Shown: piece by piece, positions 14,875-23,358 of the stretch | How positions within the stretch are numbered: the stretch's first letter is position 1 | Layout: every line of letters begins with the position of its first letter | Origin: Novosphingobium sp. SCN 66-18 | GTDB taxonomy: Bacteria > Pseudomonadota > Alphaproteobacteria > Sphingomonadales > Sphingomonadaceae | NCBI GenBank assembly: GCA_001725355.1 | Contig: MEGD01000001.1 | Location: 1-64,000, forward strand | Direction of reading: 5' to 3' | Length of the DNA stretch: 64,000 bases | Notes under the pieces: model-generated | What the model was told of the DNA's origin: nothing | Seen by the model: the letters and a program-made list of their open reading frames with translations, nothing else | The model's database searches: none | Position numbers and translations under genes: made by a program

Positions 14875-17216
14875 CACGATCCGCTCCATTCCGGCTTGCG
14901 CTTCGCGGCAAAGGCACTGACGCCCTCGCGGAAATCGCGCGTGCGCATCAGGCGCCCGAAGATGCGGTTGTTGGCCGCCATTGCCTCTTCGAGCGATTCC
15001 AGATTTTCGAGCGTGTTGAGCGCCTCCTTCGAGGCGCGGATCGCCGAAGGCGAATTTTCGAGCAGCCGTTCGGCGAGCGCCCGCGCGGCGTCCATCGCAT
15101 CGCCTTCGACCACATCGTTGATCACGCCAAGCTCCCGCGCCTCGGCCGCGCCGAAATGCCGCCCCGTCAGAATGAGTTCCATCGCCGCCTTGCGCCCGAT
15201 CTGGCGCGTCAGCCGCTGGACGCCGCCCGCCGCCGCATAGAGGCCGACCTTCACTTCCGGCAGCGCGAAGCGTGCGCTGGCCGTTGCAACGGCAAGGTCG
15301 CACGCCAGGACGATCTCAAGGCCTCCGCCCATCGCCACCCCGTTTACCGCCGCGATGACCGGCTTGGTCCGGTCGAAGCGCGAGCAGAGCCCCGCGAAGC
15401 CCGACGGCGGGATCGCCATATCCCCGCCCTTGGCCGTGACTTTCAGGTCATTGCCGCTGCAAAAGGCCCGGTCGCCCGCCCCCGTGACGATCGCGACCCA
15501 CAGGTCAGGGTCGCGCTCGAAATCATCCCAGATCTCGTGCAGCTCGAAATGCGCCGCGCTGAACAGCGCGTTCATGGCCTCCGGTCGGTTGAGCGTAACC
15601 TCCAGGACATGCCCGCGGCGCTCGACCAGCACATGCCCGAACCGCCGCGCCGGCAGGCCCGCTGCCGGCCGGGGCTCACCAAGCCGGCTTGTGGGTTCGA
15701 CGAAGTTTACCCCCTTCTCGTGAACGATGCGCACGGACCGGCCGATCGCATCCTGTTCGGCAAGGCTCGCCAGCGTGGCGCGATGCCCCTTGCGAACCCG
15801 CGCCAGCACGCGCCCCGTTTCGGTCGAGGCGATGACATAGCCGCGCGAAGGCTGCCCCTTCTTCCAGGTCACCGTATAGCTGTCGATGACCGCGTCGGTC
15901 GTTTCGGCGAGCAACCTCGGCGCGGGCGCGTCGTCGATGGCGCGCTGTCCGCCATCGTCGCGGCGCGGTTGCCAGCGTTCGACCGGCTCGGTCGAATAGA
16001 CGCCGGCCGCTTCCTTCGAGAGGAAACCTCCGTTGGCGAGAACCAGGCCGAATTGCCCGGGCGACGCGCGCAGCCGCTCGACCATCGTCGCGATGGCGTG
16101 CATCGAATAATTGTTCCCCGCCCCGCCGAAGAACGGCAGCCCGCCGGTGACGGTGCAAGGGATGCGCCGCCAGTCCACCCCCAGCGCCTCGGCCGCGAGC
16201 AGCACCGCGCAGGGGAAGCAGCTGTAGAGATCGAGCTGTCCGATGCCGGGCGCCGTCTTGCCCGCCATCGCGAGCGCGTCCTGCAGCGCCGCCTCGATGG
16301 CGCGCGAACGCGACAGATCGGGCCGCTCCATCACCGGCCGGTCCTTCACCGTGGCATAGCCATGCAGATAGACCCATTTGGCCGGATCGATGCCGGCCTG
16401 CCGCGCAGCGCCGACGGAGGTCAGGACGACCGCCGCGCCCTGGTTCACCGCGTCCTGCGCCACGTGCCATTTGAGATAGGGCTCGGCGATCGGATAGTTG
16501 GCATCGCCCGGCGTTGCGAGGAAATCGCGCGAGCGGCTCTGCGGGAATTGCGCATAAGGGTTCTTCGCCGCGACGTCCGAAAAGCCTTCCCACAGCTCGG
16601 ACATGAGCGCTACATAGCCGGGCCGATCCAATCCCAGCCGGGCGCGCAGCGCCTGCTCGAACGCCGGATAGGTCTGCGTCGGCATGCCCAGCCCGTTGAC
16701 GCGCTCGTAGTCGGTCAGGAGCGACGGCCCCAGACCGCGGTCCTCCCACGGACCATCGACGCTGTACGACCAGTCGAGAGTCAGCCGCGCTTTCAGCGCC
16801 TGCTTCACCGTGGCAATCGCCTCGGACCCCGCAAGCAGGACCGCTTTGGCATCGCCCGCGAAGATCGCTTCCGCCGCCTCGTTCACCAACGCCTGTGGCT
16901 GGTCGCCGCCCACGACCGAATAGATACAACGCGCATCCCCGATCCCCAGTCCCGCCGCCAGCGTGACCGGCGGGTTGGCGCAGCGGCCAAACGGATGGCG
17001 CACGCCCTCGATCGAGTCGTGATTGGCCCGCACCACGACCACGCCGTCGATCGCCCGGCGCAGCGCCTCGGCCGCGCCGCTGTCGGCAAGCGCCCGCTCG
17101 GCCGCGGCGAGTTGCAACCCCAGCGGACTCGGCGCGTCGTCGATGTCGTGACCGTCCCAATGGCGAACGATCTGGCCGACGCCAACCAATATGGGGGTTT
17201 GCGGATCGATGGCCAT
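14874..17216 (-). CDS. Fusion of a TLP1-like thiolase and an enoyl-CoA hydratase
   Basis: This 780-residue protein joins three parts. Residues about 1-395 are a thiolase-like domain with D-L-Y-S-C-F-P-C-A-V and G-G-x-P-F-F-G-G-A-G-N-N-Y-S. About 400-505 resemble the extra C-terminal domain of thiolase-like protein type 1. About 520-780 are a crotonase with G-G-G-L-E-I and L-P-E-V-K, keeping both glutamates of active hydratases. The usual N-terminal thiolase nucleophile cysteine is absent: the region reads Y-S-V-V-G-G-D-Q-P-Q-A. One chain could hydrate an enoyl-CoA and act on, or bind, the oxidised product. It is the first gene of an operon with a CoA-transferase and a TetR gene. Confidence 0.88.
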   Translation of the reverse strand: MAIDPQTPILVGVGQIVRHWDGHDIDDAPSPLGLQLAAAERALADSGAAEALRRAIDGVVVVRANHDSIEGVRHPFGRCANPPVTLAAGLGIGDARCIYSVVGGDQPQALVNEAAEAIFAGDAKAVLLAGSEAIATVKQALKARLTLDWSYSVDGPWEDRGLGPSLLTDYERVNGLGMPTQTYPAFEQALRARLGLDRPGYVALMSELWEGFSDVAAKNPYAQFPQSRSRDFLATPGDANYPIAEPYLKWHVAQDAVNQGAAVVLTSVGAARQAGIDPAKWVYLHGYATVKDRPVMERPDLSRSRAIEAALQDALAMAGKTAPGIGQLDLYSCFPCAVLLAAEALGVDWRRIPCTVTGGLPFFGGAGNNYSMHAIATMVERLRASPGQFGLVLANGGFLSKEAAGVYSTEPVERWQPRRDDGGQRAIDDAPAPRLLAETTDAVIDSYTVTWKKGQPSRGYVIASTETGRVLARVRKGHRATLASLAEQDAIGRSVRIVHEKGVNFVEPTSRLGEPRPAAGLPARRFGHVLVERRGHVLEVTLNRPEAMNALFSAAHFELHEIWDDFERDPDLWVAIVTGAGDRAFCSGNDLKVTAKGGDMAIPPSGFAGLCSRFDRTKPVIAAVNGVAMGGGLEIVLACDLAVATASARFALPEVKVGLYAAAGGVQRLTRQIGRKAAMELILTGRHFGAAEARELGVINDVVEGDAMDAARALAERLLENSPSAIRASKEALNTLENLESLEEAMAANNRIFGRLMRTRDFREGVSAFAAKRKPEWSGS

Positions 17217-17239
17217 GCGGCGCCTCTCCTCGTTGCAAT

Positions 17240-17279
17240 TTAAATGCTTGTTTAATCGATCGCTTAAATGCTCATTTAA
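17240..17279. promoter_or_regulatory. Tandem TTAAATG...(C/T)(A/G)TTTAA operators
   Basis: Two 16-base palindromes spaced 24 bases apart: 17240-17255 reads TTAAATGCTTGTTTAA and 17264-17279 reads TTAAATGCTCATTTAA. They lie 24-63 bases upstream of the thiolase-crotonase start. The second is identical to 7644-7659. The likely reader is the TetR protein at the end of the same operon. Confidence 0.7.
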
Positions 17280-17363
17280 TCCAAGTCAATCAGATCGACG
17301 GAGCAGATCGTGATTTTCGACGCCAGCCATCTGGTGCGGATATGCGGCGCGCGCGGCACCATC

Positions 17364-18059
17364 CTAATGGAACGCGACGGGCACCACGAATGCCAATTGC
17401 GCTGCCGCCAGGCCGGCGGGCGGTGCGGGCATCGGACTCGCCTGCCGCACCATCCGCAAGGCGATCCGGTCCAGATTGGGATCGCCACTGGACCCGGCAA
17501 TGTCGCTCGCCAGCACGGAACCGCCGCGATCGATCCGGAAGGCGATCAGGACCGTGCCCTTCAACGCGGTACCGCGTGGCCTGCCGGCCCTGATGTGACG
17601 CGAAAGCAGAGTGCGGTAAGCGGCCAGCGTATCGGCCGGCTCGGCGATGAACGGCGGAGGCGGTTCGGGCTGGGCCTCAACAGAATTCACGGCGTGCGGC
17701 GCAGGCAAAGGCGCCAAGGCACCGCCTTGGGGCGACGCCGGCGGAGCGGAAGCCGGCACGACCACCGCGCGCGCGGCAGGAATGGCAACGATCTGCCGCT
17801 CCGGCGACCGTCGGGGTGCGTCGGCCGGCTTGCGCAACGGCGGTACCGGACGGGAGGGCGGCAGTGCGGAAAGGGTCATCAGCGTCAGCCGCAAGGGTTG
17901 CGCCGTCTTGCCTGTCCCGCGGGCTCCGTACGCGACCACCAGCGCCGCCACCGCCAGCACGTGAAGCAGCGTGGTGGCGACCAGCGCCACCACGCGCGGG
18001 GCCAGCGGGCCGAAGCCCGCCGGTGACAACGGCCGAGGCCTGTCTCCCCCGCCGCGCAT
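17364..18059 (-). CDS. tonB: TonB energy transducer of the copper receptor
   Basis: The 231-residue product has a short cytoplasmic N-terminus, one membrane segment at about residues 22-45 (V-A-L-V-A-T-T-L-L-H-V-L-A-V-A-A-L), a proline-rich periplasmic linker, and a C-terminal TonB domain (G-T-V-L-I-A-F-R-I-D-R-G-G-S-V, then N-L-D-R-I-A-L-R-M-V). It couples the proton gradient to an outer-membrane receptor. I start at ATG 18059, 2 bases after the receptor stop; upstream residues in the frame are receptor shadow. Being directly downstream of a receptor gene, it probably serves that receptor in particular. Confidence 0.88.
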   Translation of the reverse strand: MRGGGDRPRPLSPAGFGPLAPRVVALVATTLLHVLAVAALVVAYGARGTGKTAQPLRLTLMTLSALPPSRPVPPLRKPADAPRRSPERQIVAIPAARAVVVPASAPPASPQGGALAPLPAPHAVNSVEAQPEPPPPFIAEPADTLAAYRTLLSRHIRAGRPRGTALKGTVLIAFRIDRGGSVLASDIAGSSGDPNLDRIALRMVRQASPMPAPPAGLAAAQLAFVVPVAFH

Positions 18060-18061
18060 GG

Positions 18062-20209
18062 TCAGAAGCTTACGCCCAGGCCGACATTGACCGAGCGCCC
18101 GCGCCCCGGAACCGGGCGCAACGTACCAGTGGCCTTGTAGTCCCCCAGCGAAACCCCGCCCAGCGGCAGGCTGTAAGCCTTGTCGAACAGGTTCTCGCCC
18201 TCGACGCTCAGCCGCACCGGTCCGAGCGTGTAGGCCACGCGCAGGTTGACCAGCGCATAGGCGGCCGTGCGTGGTTCGTTGCGCGTGGCATCGACGCGGT
18301 TCTTGGCGGCGACCCATTCAAGATCGACGCCGGCTTCCAAAACGCCCTGCCGGTGTTCCAGCCCCACTTTGATGTCGAGCGGCATCTGGTGGTAGAGCGG
18401 CCCGCCATCGCTTAGATTCTGGCCATGCACGTAGGCCAGCGACGCGGTCAGCGTGGTGGCGTCGCGGTCCGCGCCCTTGCGCAGCGTGGCATGGCCGGAC
18501 ACGTCCACGCCGTAGAACTCCGCCCCCTGGTTGGCGAACTGCAACTGCACCCATGGGGAGGCCGCCATCATGCTGCCCGTCAGCTTTTTGACGAACACAG
18601 CGTCGATGTAGTCGTTGACGCGGGTATAGTACGGCGCAATCCGCAGCGACCAGCCCTGCGCCGCTCCCTGGAACTCGATCGCGGCGCTGACCGTGTCCGC
18701 GCGTTCCGGCCTGAGGTCGAGATTGCCGAAATATCCGTTGCCGTCGCCGTACCAGCCGATCATCCGGCTGGACATCGCGCCCCGGCCCCAGGTGTAGCGC
18801 TCGTAGATGTTGGGCGAGCGCGCCTTGTGGGCATAGCCCAGTTCGATCGCCACCCCGCTGGCGGGTGCGTAGCTCAGCAGCGCGGAGGCGCTCCAGTTGT
18901 CGTTCTGGCGCGCATGGGGCACCGCATTGAACGCCATGGCCGCCATCGCATCGTCCATGTTCATCATGCTGGTGGAATAGGGCTGAACGTTGCCCGTGTT
19001 CATCGTGACGTGATCGAGACGCACGCCCACGACGCTGGAAAGACGATCGCTCCAGTGCCGCTCCCACTCGGCGAACGCCCCCAGCCGGTTGCGATGCGCG
19101 GCATTGACGTTGAGATAGGTATTCGGCCCCATCATCATGCTGCCGGCGACCGGTGGCCAGTAATCGTTGAGCCACTGGTGGTGATACTCGCCGCCCAGGC
19201 GCAGCGTTTCATGGCGGGAGACCGGGAATTCCAGCCTCAGTGCGGTACTGAAAGTGTGAACTTCGGTGTTCATCGGCATGTTGGCCGGCATCTTGTCCTT
19301 GAGGAAGTTCATCTCGTGGTCGGTATCCCGGTAGTCCGCGGTGAACTTCGCCGAGCCCCAGTCGAACTCGCCCTCGTATCCGAGGTTGAGGAACCATGAC
19401 GTGTTGGAGACCATGTCCATCGCCTGGTTGGCGAAGCCCTCGTAAGGCGAGAAGTGGTAGCCGCCCTTGAGACGGAACAGGCCGATGTCGCTCCGATAGG
19501 CCAGAGCGAGAGCCTGATCCGTCTTGGCGAATTCGGTAGAGCGGACAAGGCCCAGATCACCCCCGCCCTTGTAACGGTCCGACTGGGTGTAGGAGCCGGT
19601 ATAGGTGGCGCTCAGCCGTTCGCCCGCGACGGTCAGTTGCGCCGCGCCGCCGAAGCCATCGCCGTTCGAGCGGTAAAAGGTCGACATCGTGCCGGTCAGC
19701 AGCGTTCCGCCGCCGGTGGCAAAGCGCGGCGCGGCGCTTTCCACGGCGATGATCCCGCCGATGTTGTCCCCACCCATGCTGACGGGCGCGACGCCGGGCA
19801 CGACCCTGATCGCGTGGATCGACTGGGGATCGGTGTAGGACAGCGGCGTATTCATGTCGTTGGGGCAGGCGAAATCGATCGGACTGCCATCCACCGTGAT
19901 CCGCAGGCGCTGTTCGTTCAGCCCACGGATGACCGGCATCGACGAAAAGCCGCCACCGCTGTTGACGCTGACGCCGGGAATCCAGCGCAGCAGCGCGGCC
20001 GTGTCGCTGGTGGAAAGCTGGAGGCGGCGGATGCCCGCCTCGGACAAGGTCCGGCCGGTAACTGGCGCGGAGGCTACGGCATCGGCCGGGGTGCCGGCCT
20101 CGACATCGACCTGGGGAAGCTGGCTGGCCTCCTGCGCGTGGACGGCAAGGGGCAGGAGCGCCGACGTGGCACCAAGAAAGGCCCGCAACGGGCGAACGCG
20201 AAACGACAT
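18062..20209 (-). CDS. TonB-dependent copper receptor (OprC-like)
   Basis: This 715-residue outer-membrane receptor has a signal peptide ending near A25 and a plug domain starting near residue 48. In the plug, D-F-A-C-P-N-D-M-N-T-P places C115 and M119 in the C-x3-M arrangement that binds copper in OprC. The loops are methionine-rich (K-M-P-A-N-M-P-M; S-M-M-N-M-D-D-A-M), as expected for copper ligands. The barrel ends V-N-V-G-L-G-V-S-F. It lies between a DUF2946 gene and tonB on the same strand, so the three probably form a copper acquisition unit. An alternative reading is a related metal or organic-metal receptor. Confidence 0.85.
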   Translation of the reverse strand: MSFRVRPLRAFLGATSALLPLAVHAQEASQLPQVDVEAGTPADAVASAPVTGRTLSEAGIRRLQLSTSDTAALLRWIPGVSVNSGGGFSSMPVIRGLNEQRLRITVDGSPIDFACPNDMNTPLSYTDPQSIHAIRVVPGVAPVSMGGDNIGGIIAVESAAPRFATGGGTLLTGTMSTFYRSNGDGFGGAAQLTVAGERLSATYTGSYTQSDRYKGGGDLGLVRSTEFAKTDQALALAYRSDIGLFRLKGGYHFSPYEGFANQAMDMVSNTSWFLNLGYEGEFDWGSAKFTADYRDTDHEMNFLKDKMPANMPMNTEVHTFSTALRLEFPVSRHETLRLGGEYHHQWLNDYWPPVAGSMMMGPNTYLNVNAAHRNRLGAFAEWERHWSDRLSSVVGVRLDHVTMNTGNVQPYSTSMMNMDDAMAAMAFNAVPHARQNDNWSASALLSYAPASGVAIELGYAHKARSPNIYERYTWGRGAMSSRMIGWYGDGNGYFGNLDLRPERADTVSAAIEFQGAAQGWSLRIAPYYTRVNDYIDAVFVKKLTGSMMAASPWVQLQFANQGAEFYGVDVSGHATLRKGADRDATTLTASLAYVHGQNLSDGGPLYHQMPLDIKVGLEHRQGVLEAGVDLEWVAAKNRVDATRNEPRTAAYALVNLRVAYTLGPVRLSVEGENLFDKAYSLPLGGVSLGDYKATGTLRPVPGRGRSVNVGLGVSF

Positions 20210-20346
20210 GATATTCCTTTCAGGGGGCGGCCCGATCGAGGCCGGCAGCCCGCAAAGCGCGCGGTCACACGCTCCGAAGAGCGGCGCGCGAAATTTTCGC
20301 TGACGGCGGCAGACGCCGGCAGCCTATGGGACGAACGCAGAGGAAA

Positions 20347-20748
20347 TCAGGCGCGCGCGGGCGGACCGCGCAAGGGTGGCCGAATGCGATCCGCGCGCTT
20401 GCGTGCCGGCTGTCGGACCGGCGCGAAGCCCAGCGCCAGGATGAAGGCCAGCACCAGTGCCAGAAGCACCGGCCCCGGCGAGGCCATCGACGCCATGGAC
20501 AGCGAGGAAAACGGGCATTCGCCCTTGTGCTGCGAGGACGGACCGGACCCGTCACGCTTCAGCGGCACGACCACGTCCTTCGCGGCATGGCTGCCGGTGC
20601 CGTCTTCGCACACCAGTATGGTGAGCACGGTCGCGCTTTGCCCTAGCATGTACCCCGCCGGCACCAGTGCCTTCAGGCACAGCGCTGCCGCGACCAGCGC
20701 AATGGCGAAGGCGCGGTGCCGCATCAGGAAGGAGCGCACGAGGGTCAT
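20347..20748 (-). CDS. DUF2946 family membrane protein
   Basis: The 133-residue protein has an N-terminal hydrophobic segment (F-A-I-A-L-V-A-A-A-L-C-L-K-A-L-V-P-A-G-Y-M), a central polar stretch with two cysteines (V-C-E-D-G-T-G and E-C-P-F-S), and a second hydrophobic segment. This is the DUF2946 pattern, and those genes commonly sit beside copper receptors. It is 137 bases upstream of the receptor on the same strand. The cysteines and histidines could bind copper at the outer face of the inner membrane, but no biochemical role is established. Confidence 0.82.
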   Translation of the reverse strand: MTLVRSFLMRHRAFAIALVAAALCLKALVPAGYMLGQSATVLTILVCEDGTGSHAAKDVVVPLKRDGSGPSSQHKGECPFSSLSMASMASPGPVLLALVLAFILALGFAPVRQPARKRADRIRPPLRGPPARA

Positions 20749-20904
20749 CGCCGGCGCGCATAACCTTGCGACGCCCCCCTGTCATTAATGCATATCAAAA
20801 ACCGTCCCCCAAGTTCCGGCGCTCGCCGACACCCGTGAACCTCCAGCATCGGAACGAAAGCGCACGGCCATCGCTGACGGCCAGGTGTCACCTTACTGCC
20901 TCAC

Positions 20905-20922
20905 ATCTGGTCCATACCAGAT
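20905..20922. promoter_or_regulatory. GntR operator candidate, TGGTCCATACCA (copy 1)
   Basis: A perfect 7-base inverted repeat (ATCTGGT-CCAT-ACCAGAT) just before the phosphonate operon. Related palindromes lie at 61717-61734 and 62467-62484. It ends 2 bases before the ATG at 20925, so either the message is leaderless or translation begins at ATG 21003. The GntR protein at 24140-24901 is the expected reader. Confidence 0.7.
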
Positions 20923-20924
20923 AC

Positions 20925-22247
20925 ATGATCCCCGCGAATCCATCCCCCTCCCATGAAACGACCGGCCAGAGTTCATCCGGCCACGGTTCCACGGATTGGC
21001 CCATGCTGCTGCTCGGCGGGCTGGCCGCGTTCAGCGCCTATTTCGCGATGTACGCCTTCCGCAAGCCGATCGCGGCGGCGACGTTCGGCGATGTCGGGCT
21101 GCATCCGCTGGGGCTGGACTACAAGTCGGCGCTGCTGATCGCGCAGGTCATGGGGTATGCCGTGTCCAAGCTGATCGGCATCAAGGTGATCGCCGAATTC
21201 GGCCGCACCGGCCGCGCCCGCGCGATTGCCGCGCTGATCGGCGCGTCGTGGCTGGCGCTGGTGGGCTTCGCGCTGCTGCCCCCGGTGTGGGGCCTGCCCT
21301 GCCTGTTCCTGAACGGACTGCCGCTGGGCATGATCTGGGGCCTGGTGTTCAGCTATGTCGAGGGGCGCCGCGTTTCCGAGCTGCTGGGCGCGATGCTCTG
21401 CGCCAGCTTCATCCTGTCATCCGGCATGGTCAAGTCGGTGGCGACGCTGCTGATGCAGCAAGGCGTGACCGAGCGCTGGATGCCGGCGGCGACGGGCGTG
21501 CTGTTCGTGCCCGTGCTGCTCGTGGCGCTGGGAATGCTGGAACGGCTGCCGCCCCCGTCGCCCGAGGACGAGGCCGAGCGCACCGCCCGCGTGCCGATGA
21601 GCAAGGCCGATCGCGCCGCGTTCATGCGCGATCATGGCGTGACCATGGCGCTGCTGGTCAGCGGTTATATCCTGCTGACCGCATTCCGCGATTTCCGGGA
21701 TAATTTCGCCGCGGAGCTGTGGAACGCACTCGGTTATGCCGGATCGGCGGCGATCTTCTCGCAAAGCGAGTTGCCGGTGGCGGTGATCGCGCTCGCCGGG
21801 TTGGGCGCGCTGATGCTGGTGCGCGACAACCTGCGCGCGCTGATCGCCATGCACGGCCTGATCCTGCTGGGCGCGGCGGCGCTGGGGCTGGGCACGCTGG
21901 CGTTCCGGGTGGGGCTGATCGGGCCGCTGGCCTGGATGATCGTGACCGGGGCCGGCGTCTATCTGGCCTATACGCCGTTCAACGCCATGCTGTTCGACCG
22001 GATGATCGCGGCGCTGGGCCGTGCCGGCAACGCCGGCTTCCTGATCTATGTGGCGGACGCCTCGGGCTATGTCGGCAGCGTGGCGCTGCTGGTGTGGCGC
22101 AACCTGGCCGCGCCGCACATGGACTGGCTGCGCTTCACCACCGATTGCGCCTATGCCGCGTCGCTGGCGGTCGCGGTTCTGACATGCTGTTCGGCCATGA
22201 CCTTCGTGCAACGCGCGCGCAGGAGGCATGAGGCGAGCTATGCATGA
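20925..22247 (+). CDS. DUF5690 family transporter of the phosphonate operon
   Basis: This MFS-like integral membrane protein is 440 residues from ATG 20925. The family core is plain: A-A-F-S-A-Y-F-A-M-Y-A-F-R-K-P, L-D-Y-K-S-A-L-L-I-A-Q-V-M-G-Y, and T-A-F-R-D-F-R-D-N-F-A. About twelve hydrophobic segments are visible. DUF5690 proteins recur in bacterial phosphonate clusters, so it probably carries 2-aminoethylphosphonate or a derivative across the inner membrane. The start is uncertain because the operator occupies the ribosome-site region before 20925; ATG 21003 would give 414 residues and a normal leader. The next gene overlaps its end. Confidence 0.85.
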   Translation: MIPANPSPSHETTGQSSSGHGSTDWPMLLLGGLAAFSAYFAMYAFRKPIAAATFGDVGLHPLGLDYKSALLIAQVMGYAVSKLIGIKVIAEFGRTGRARAIAALIGASWLALVGFALLPPVWGLPCLFLNGLPLGMIWGLVFSYVEGRRVSELLGAMLCASFILSSGMVKSVATLLMQQGVTERWMPAATGVLFVPVLLVALGMLERLPPPSPEDEAERTARVPMSKADRAAFMRDHGVTMALLVSGYILLTAFRDFRDNFAAELWNALGYAGSAAIFSQSELPVAVIALAGLGALMLVRDNLRALIAMHGLILLGAAALGLGTLAFRVGLIGPLAWMIVTGAGVYLAYTPFNAMLFDRMIAALGRAGNAGFLIYVADASGYVGSVALLVWRNLAAPHMDWLRFTTDCAYAASLAVAVLTCCSAMTFVQRARRRHEASYA

Positions 22248-23358
22248 TGTGATCGTGGTGGGTGCGGGGATCGTGGGCCTCGCGCATGCGCTGGCGGCGG
22301 CGCGGCGCGGACGGCGCGTGCTGGTGATCGACCGCGATGCGCGCGCCAACGGGGCGTCGATCCGCAATTTCGGCTTCGTCACGGTGACCGGTCAGGAACG
22401 CGGCCGGGTGTGGGACCTCGCCCGGCGCAGCGCCGCGATCTGGCGCGAGGTCACCGGGCCGGCGGGCATCCGCGTGGAGCAGGAGGGCCTGCTCGTGGTG
22501 GCGCAGCGGGCCGAGGCGGGCCGCGTGCTCGATGCCATCATGGAAACCGAAATGGCCGAAGGCTGCCGGCGGCTGAGCGCGGTGGAAGTCGGCGAACTGT
22601 GCCCGCAGGCCAGCGCGCCAGCCGGGGCCTTGCACAGCACGGTAGACCTCCGCGTGGAATCGCGCGAGGCAATTCCCAAGCTCGCGGCCTGGCTGGGGGC
22701 GACGCACGGGGTCACGTTCCGCTATGGCGTGGCGGTCGCGCACGTCGAAAGCGGCCGGGTGACTTGCGCCGACGGGACCGTGCTGGACGCCGAGGCGGTG
22801 TTCGTCTGCCCCGGCGACGACTGGGCGACGCTCTATCCCGCGATCCATGCCGAGGAGGGCATCCGCCGCTGCAAGCTGCAGATGTTGCGCCTGGCCGCCC
22901 CCGAATGGCGCCTGCCCTCCCCGGTGATGGGCGATCTCAGCATGGTGCGCTATCTCGGTTACGCCGCGCTGCCCGAAGCGCAGGCCTTGCGCGTCCGGCT
23001 GGAACGCGAGGAAGCGAAAGCGCTGGGCTGGGGCATCCACCTGATCGCGGTGCAGAGCGCCGACGGCAGCCTCGTCGTGGGCGACAGCCATGATTACGCG
23101 CCAACGCCCGATCCCTTTTCCGTGGACGCGATCGATGCGGCCATGCTGCGCCAGTACGCAGCGGTGCTCGGCGCGCCGCCCGCCGTGATCGAGCGCTGGA
23201 CAGGAACGTATGCCTCGGCCGCCGGCCATTCGATCGTGCGCGCGCCGGCCGAGGGCGTGCGGCTGACCGTGGTCACCAGCGGCACCGGCGCTTCCACCGC
23301 CTTCGCGCTGGCCGAGGACGTGGTCGGCGATCTTTTCGACAGTCAGGGGAAAGCATGA
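22240..23358 (+). CDS. FAD-dependent oxidoreductase of phosphonate catabolism (TIGR03364 type)
   Basis: The product starts H-D-V-I-V-V-G-A-G-I-V-G-L-A-H, a Rossmann FAD site, and continues with R-G-R-R-V-L-V-I-D-R-D. It is a DAO-type amine or amino-acid oxidase fold of 372 residues. I prefer ATG 22240 (GAGG 6 bases before it) over ATG 22228, which lies one base after AGGAGG. This family is found in clusters with PhnX and is thought to oxidise aminoethylphosphonate or an N-methyl derivative to phosphonoacetaldehyde in place of the transaminase PhnW. No phnW is present here, which fits. It overlaps phnX by 4 bases. Confidence 0.87.
   Translation: MHDVIVVGAGIVGLAHALAAARRGRRVLVIDRDARANGASIRNFGFVTVTGQERGRVWDLARRSAAIWREVTGPAGIRVEQEGLLVVAQRAEAGRVLDAIMETEMAEGCRRLSAVEVGELCPQASAPAGALHSTVDLRVESREAIPKLAAWLGATHGVTFRYGVAVAHVESGRVTCADGTVLDAEAVFVCPGDDWATLYPAIHAEEGIRRCKLQMLRLAAPEWRLPSPVMGDLSMVRYLGYAALPEAQALRVRLEREEAKALGWGIHLIAVQSADGSLVVGDSHDYAPTPDPFSVDAIDAAMLRQYAAVLGAPPAVIERWTGTYASAAGHSIVRAPAEGVRLTVVTSGTGASTAFALAEDVVGDLFDSQGKA

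Noticed and set aside
14865-17243. Long plus-strand open frame (792 codons) opposite the thiolase-crotonase gene
   Set aside because: Antisense shadow: the minus strand carries clear thiolase and crotonase motifs; this frame has none.
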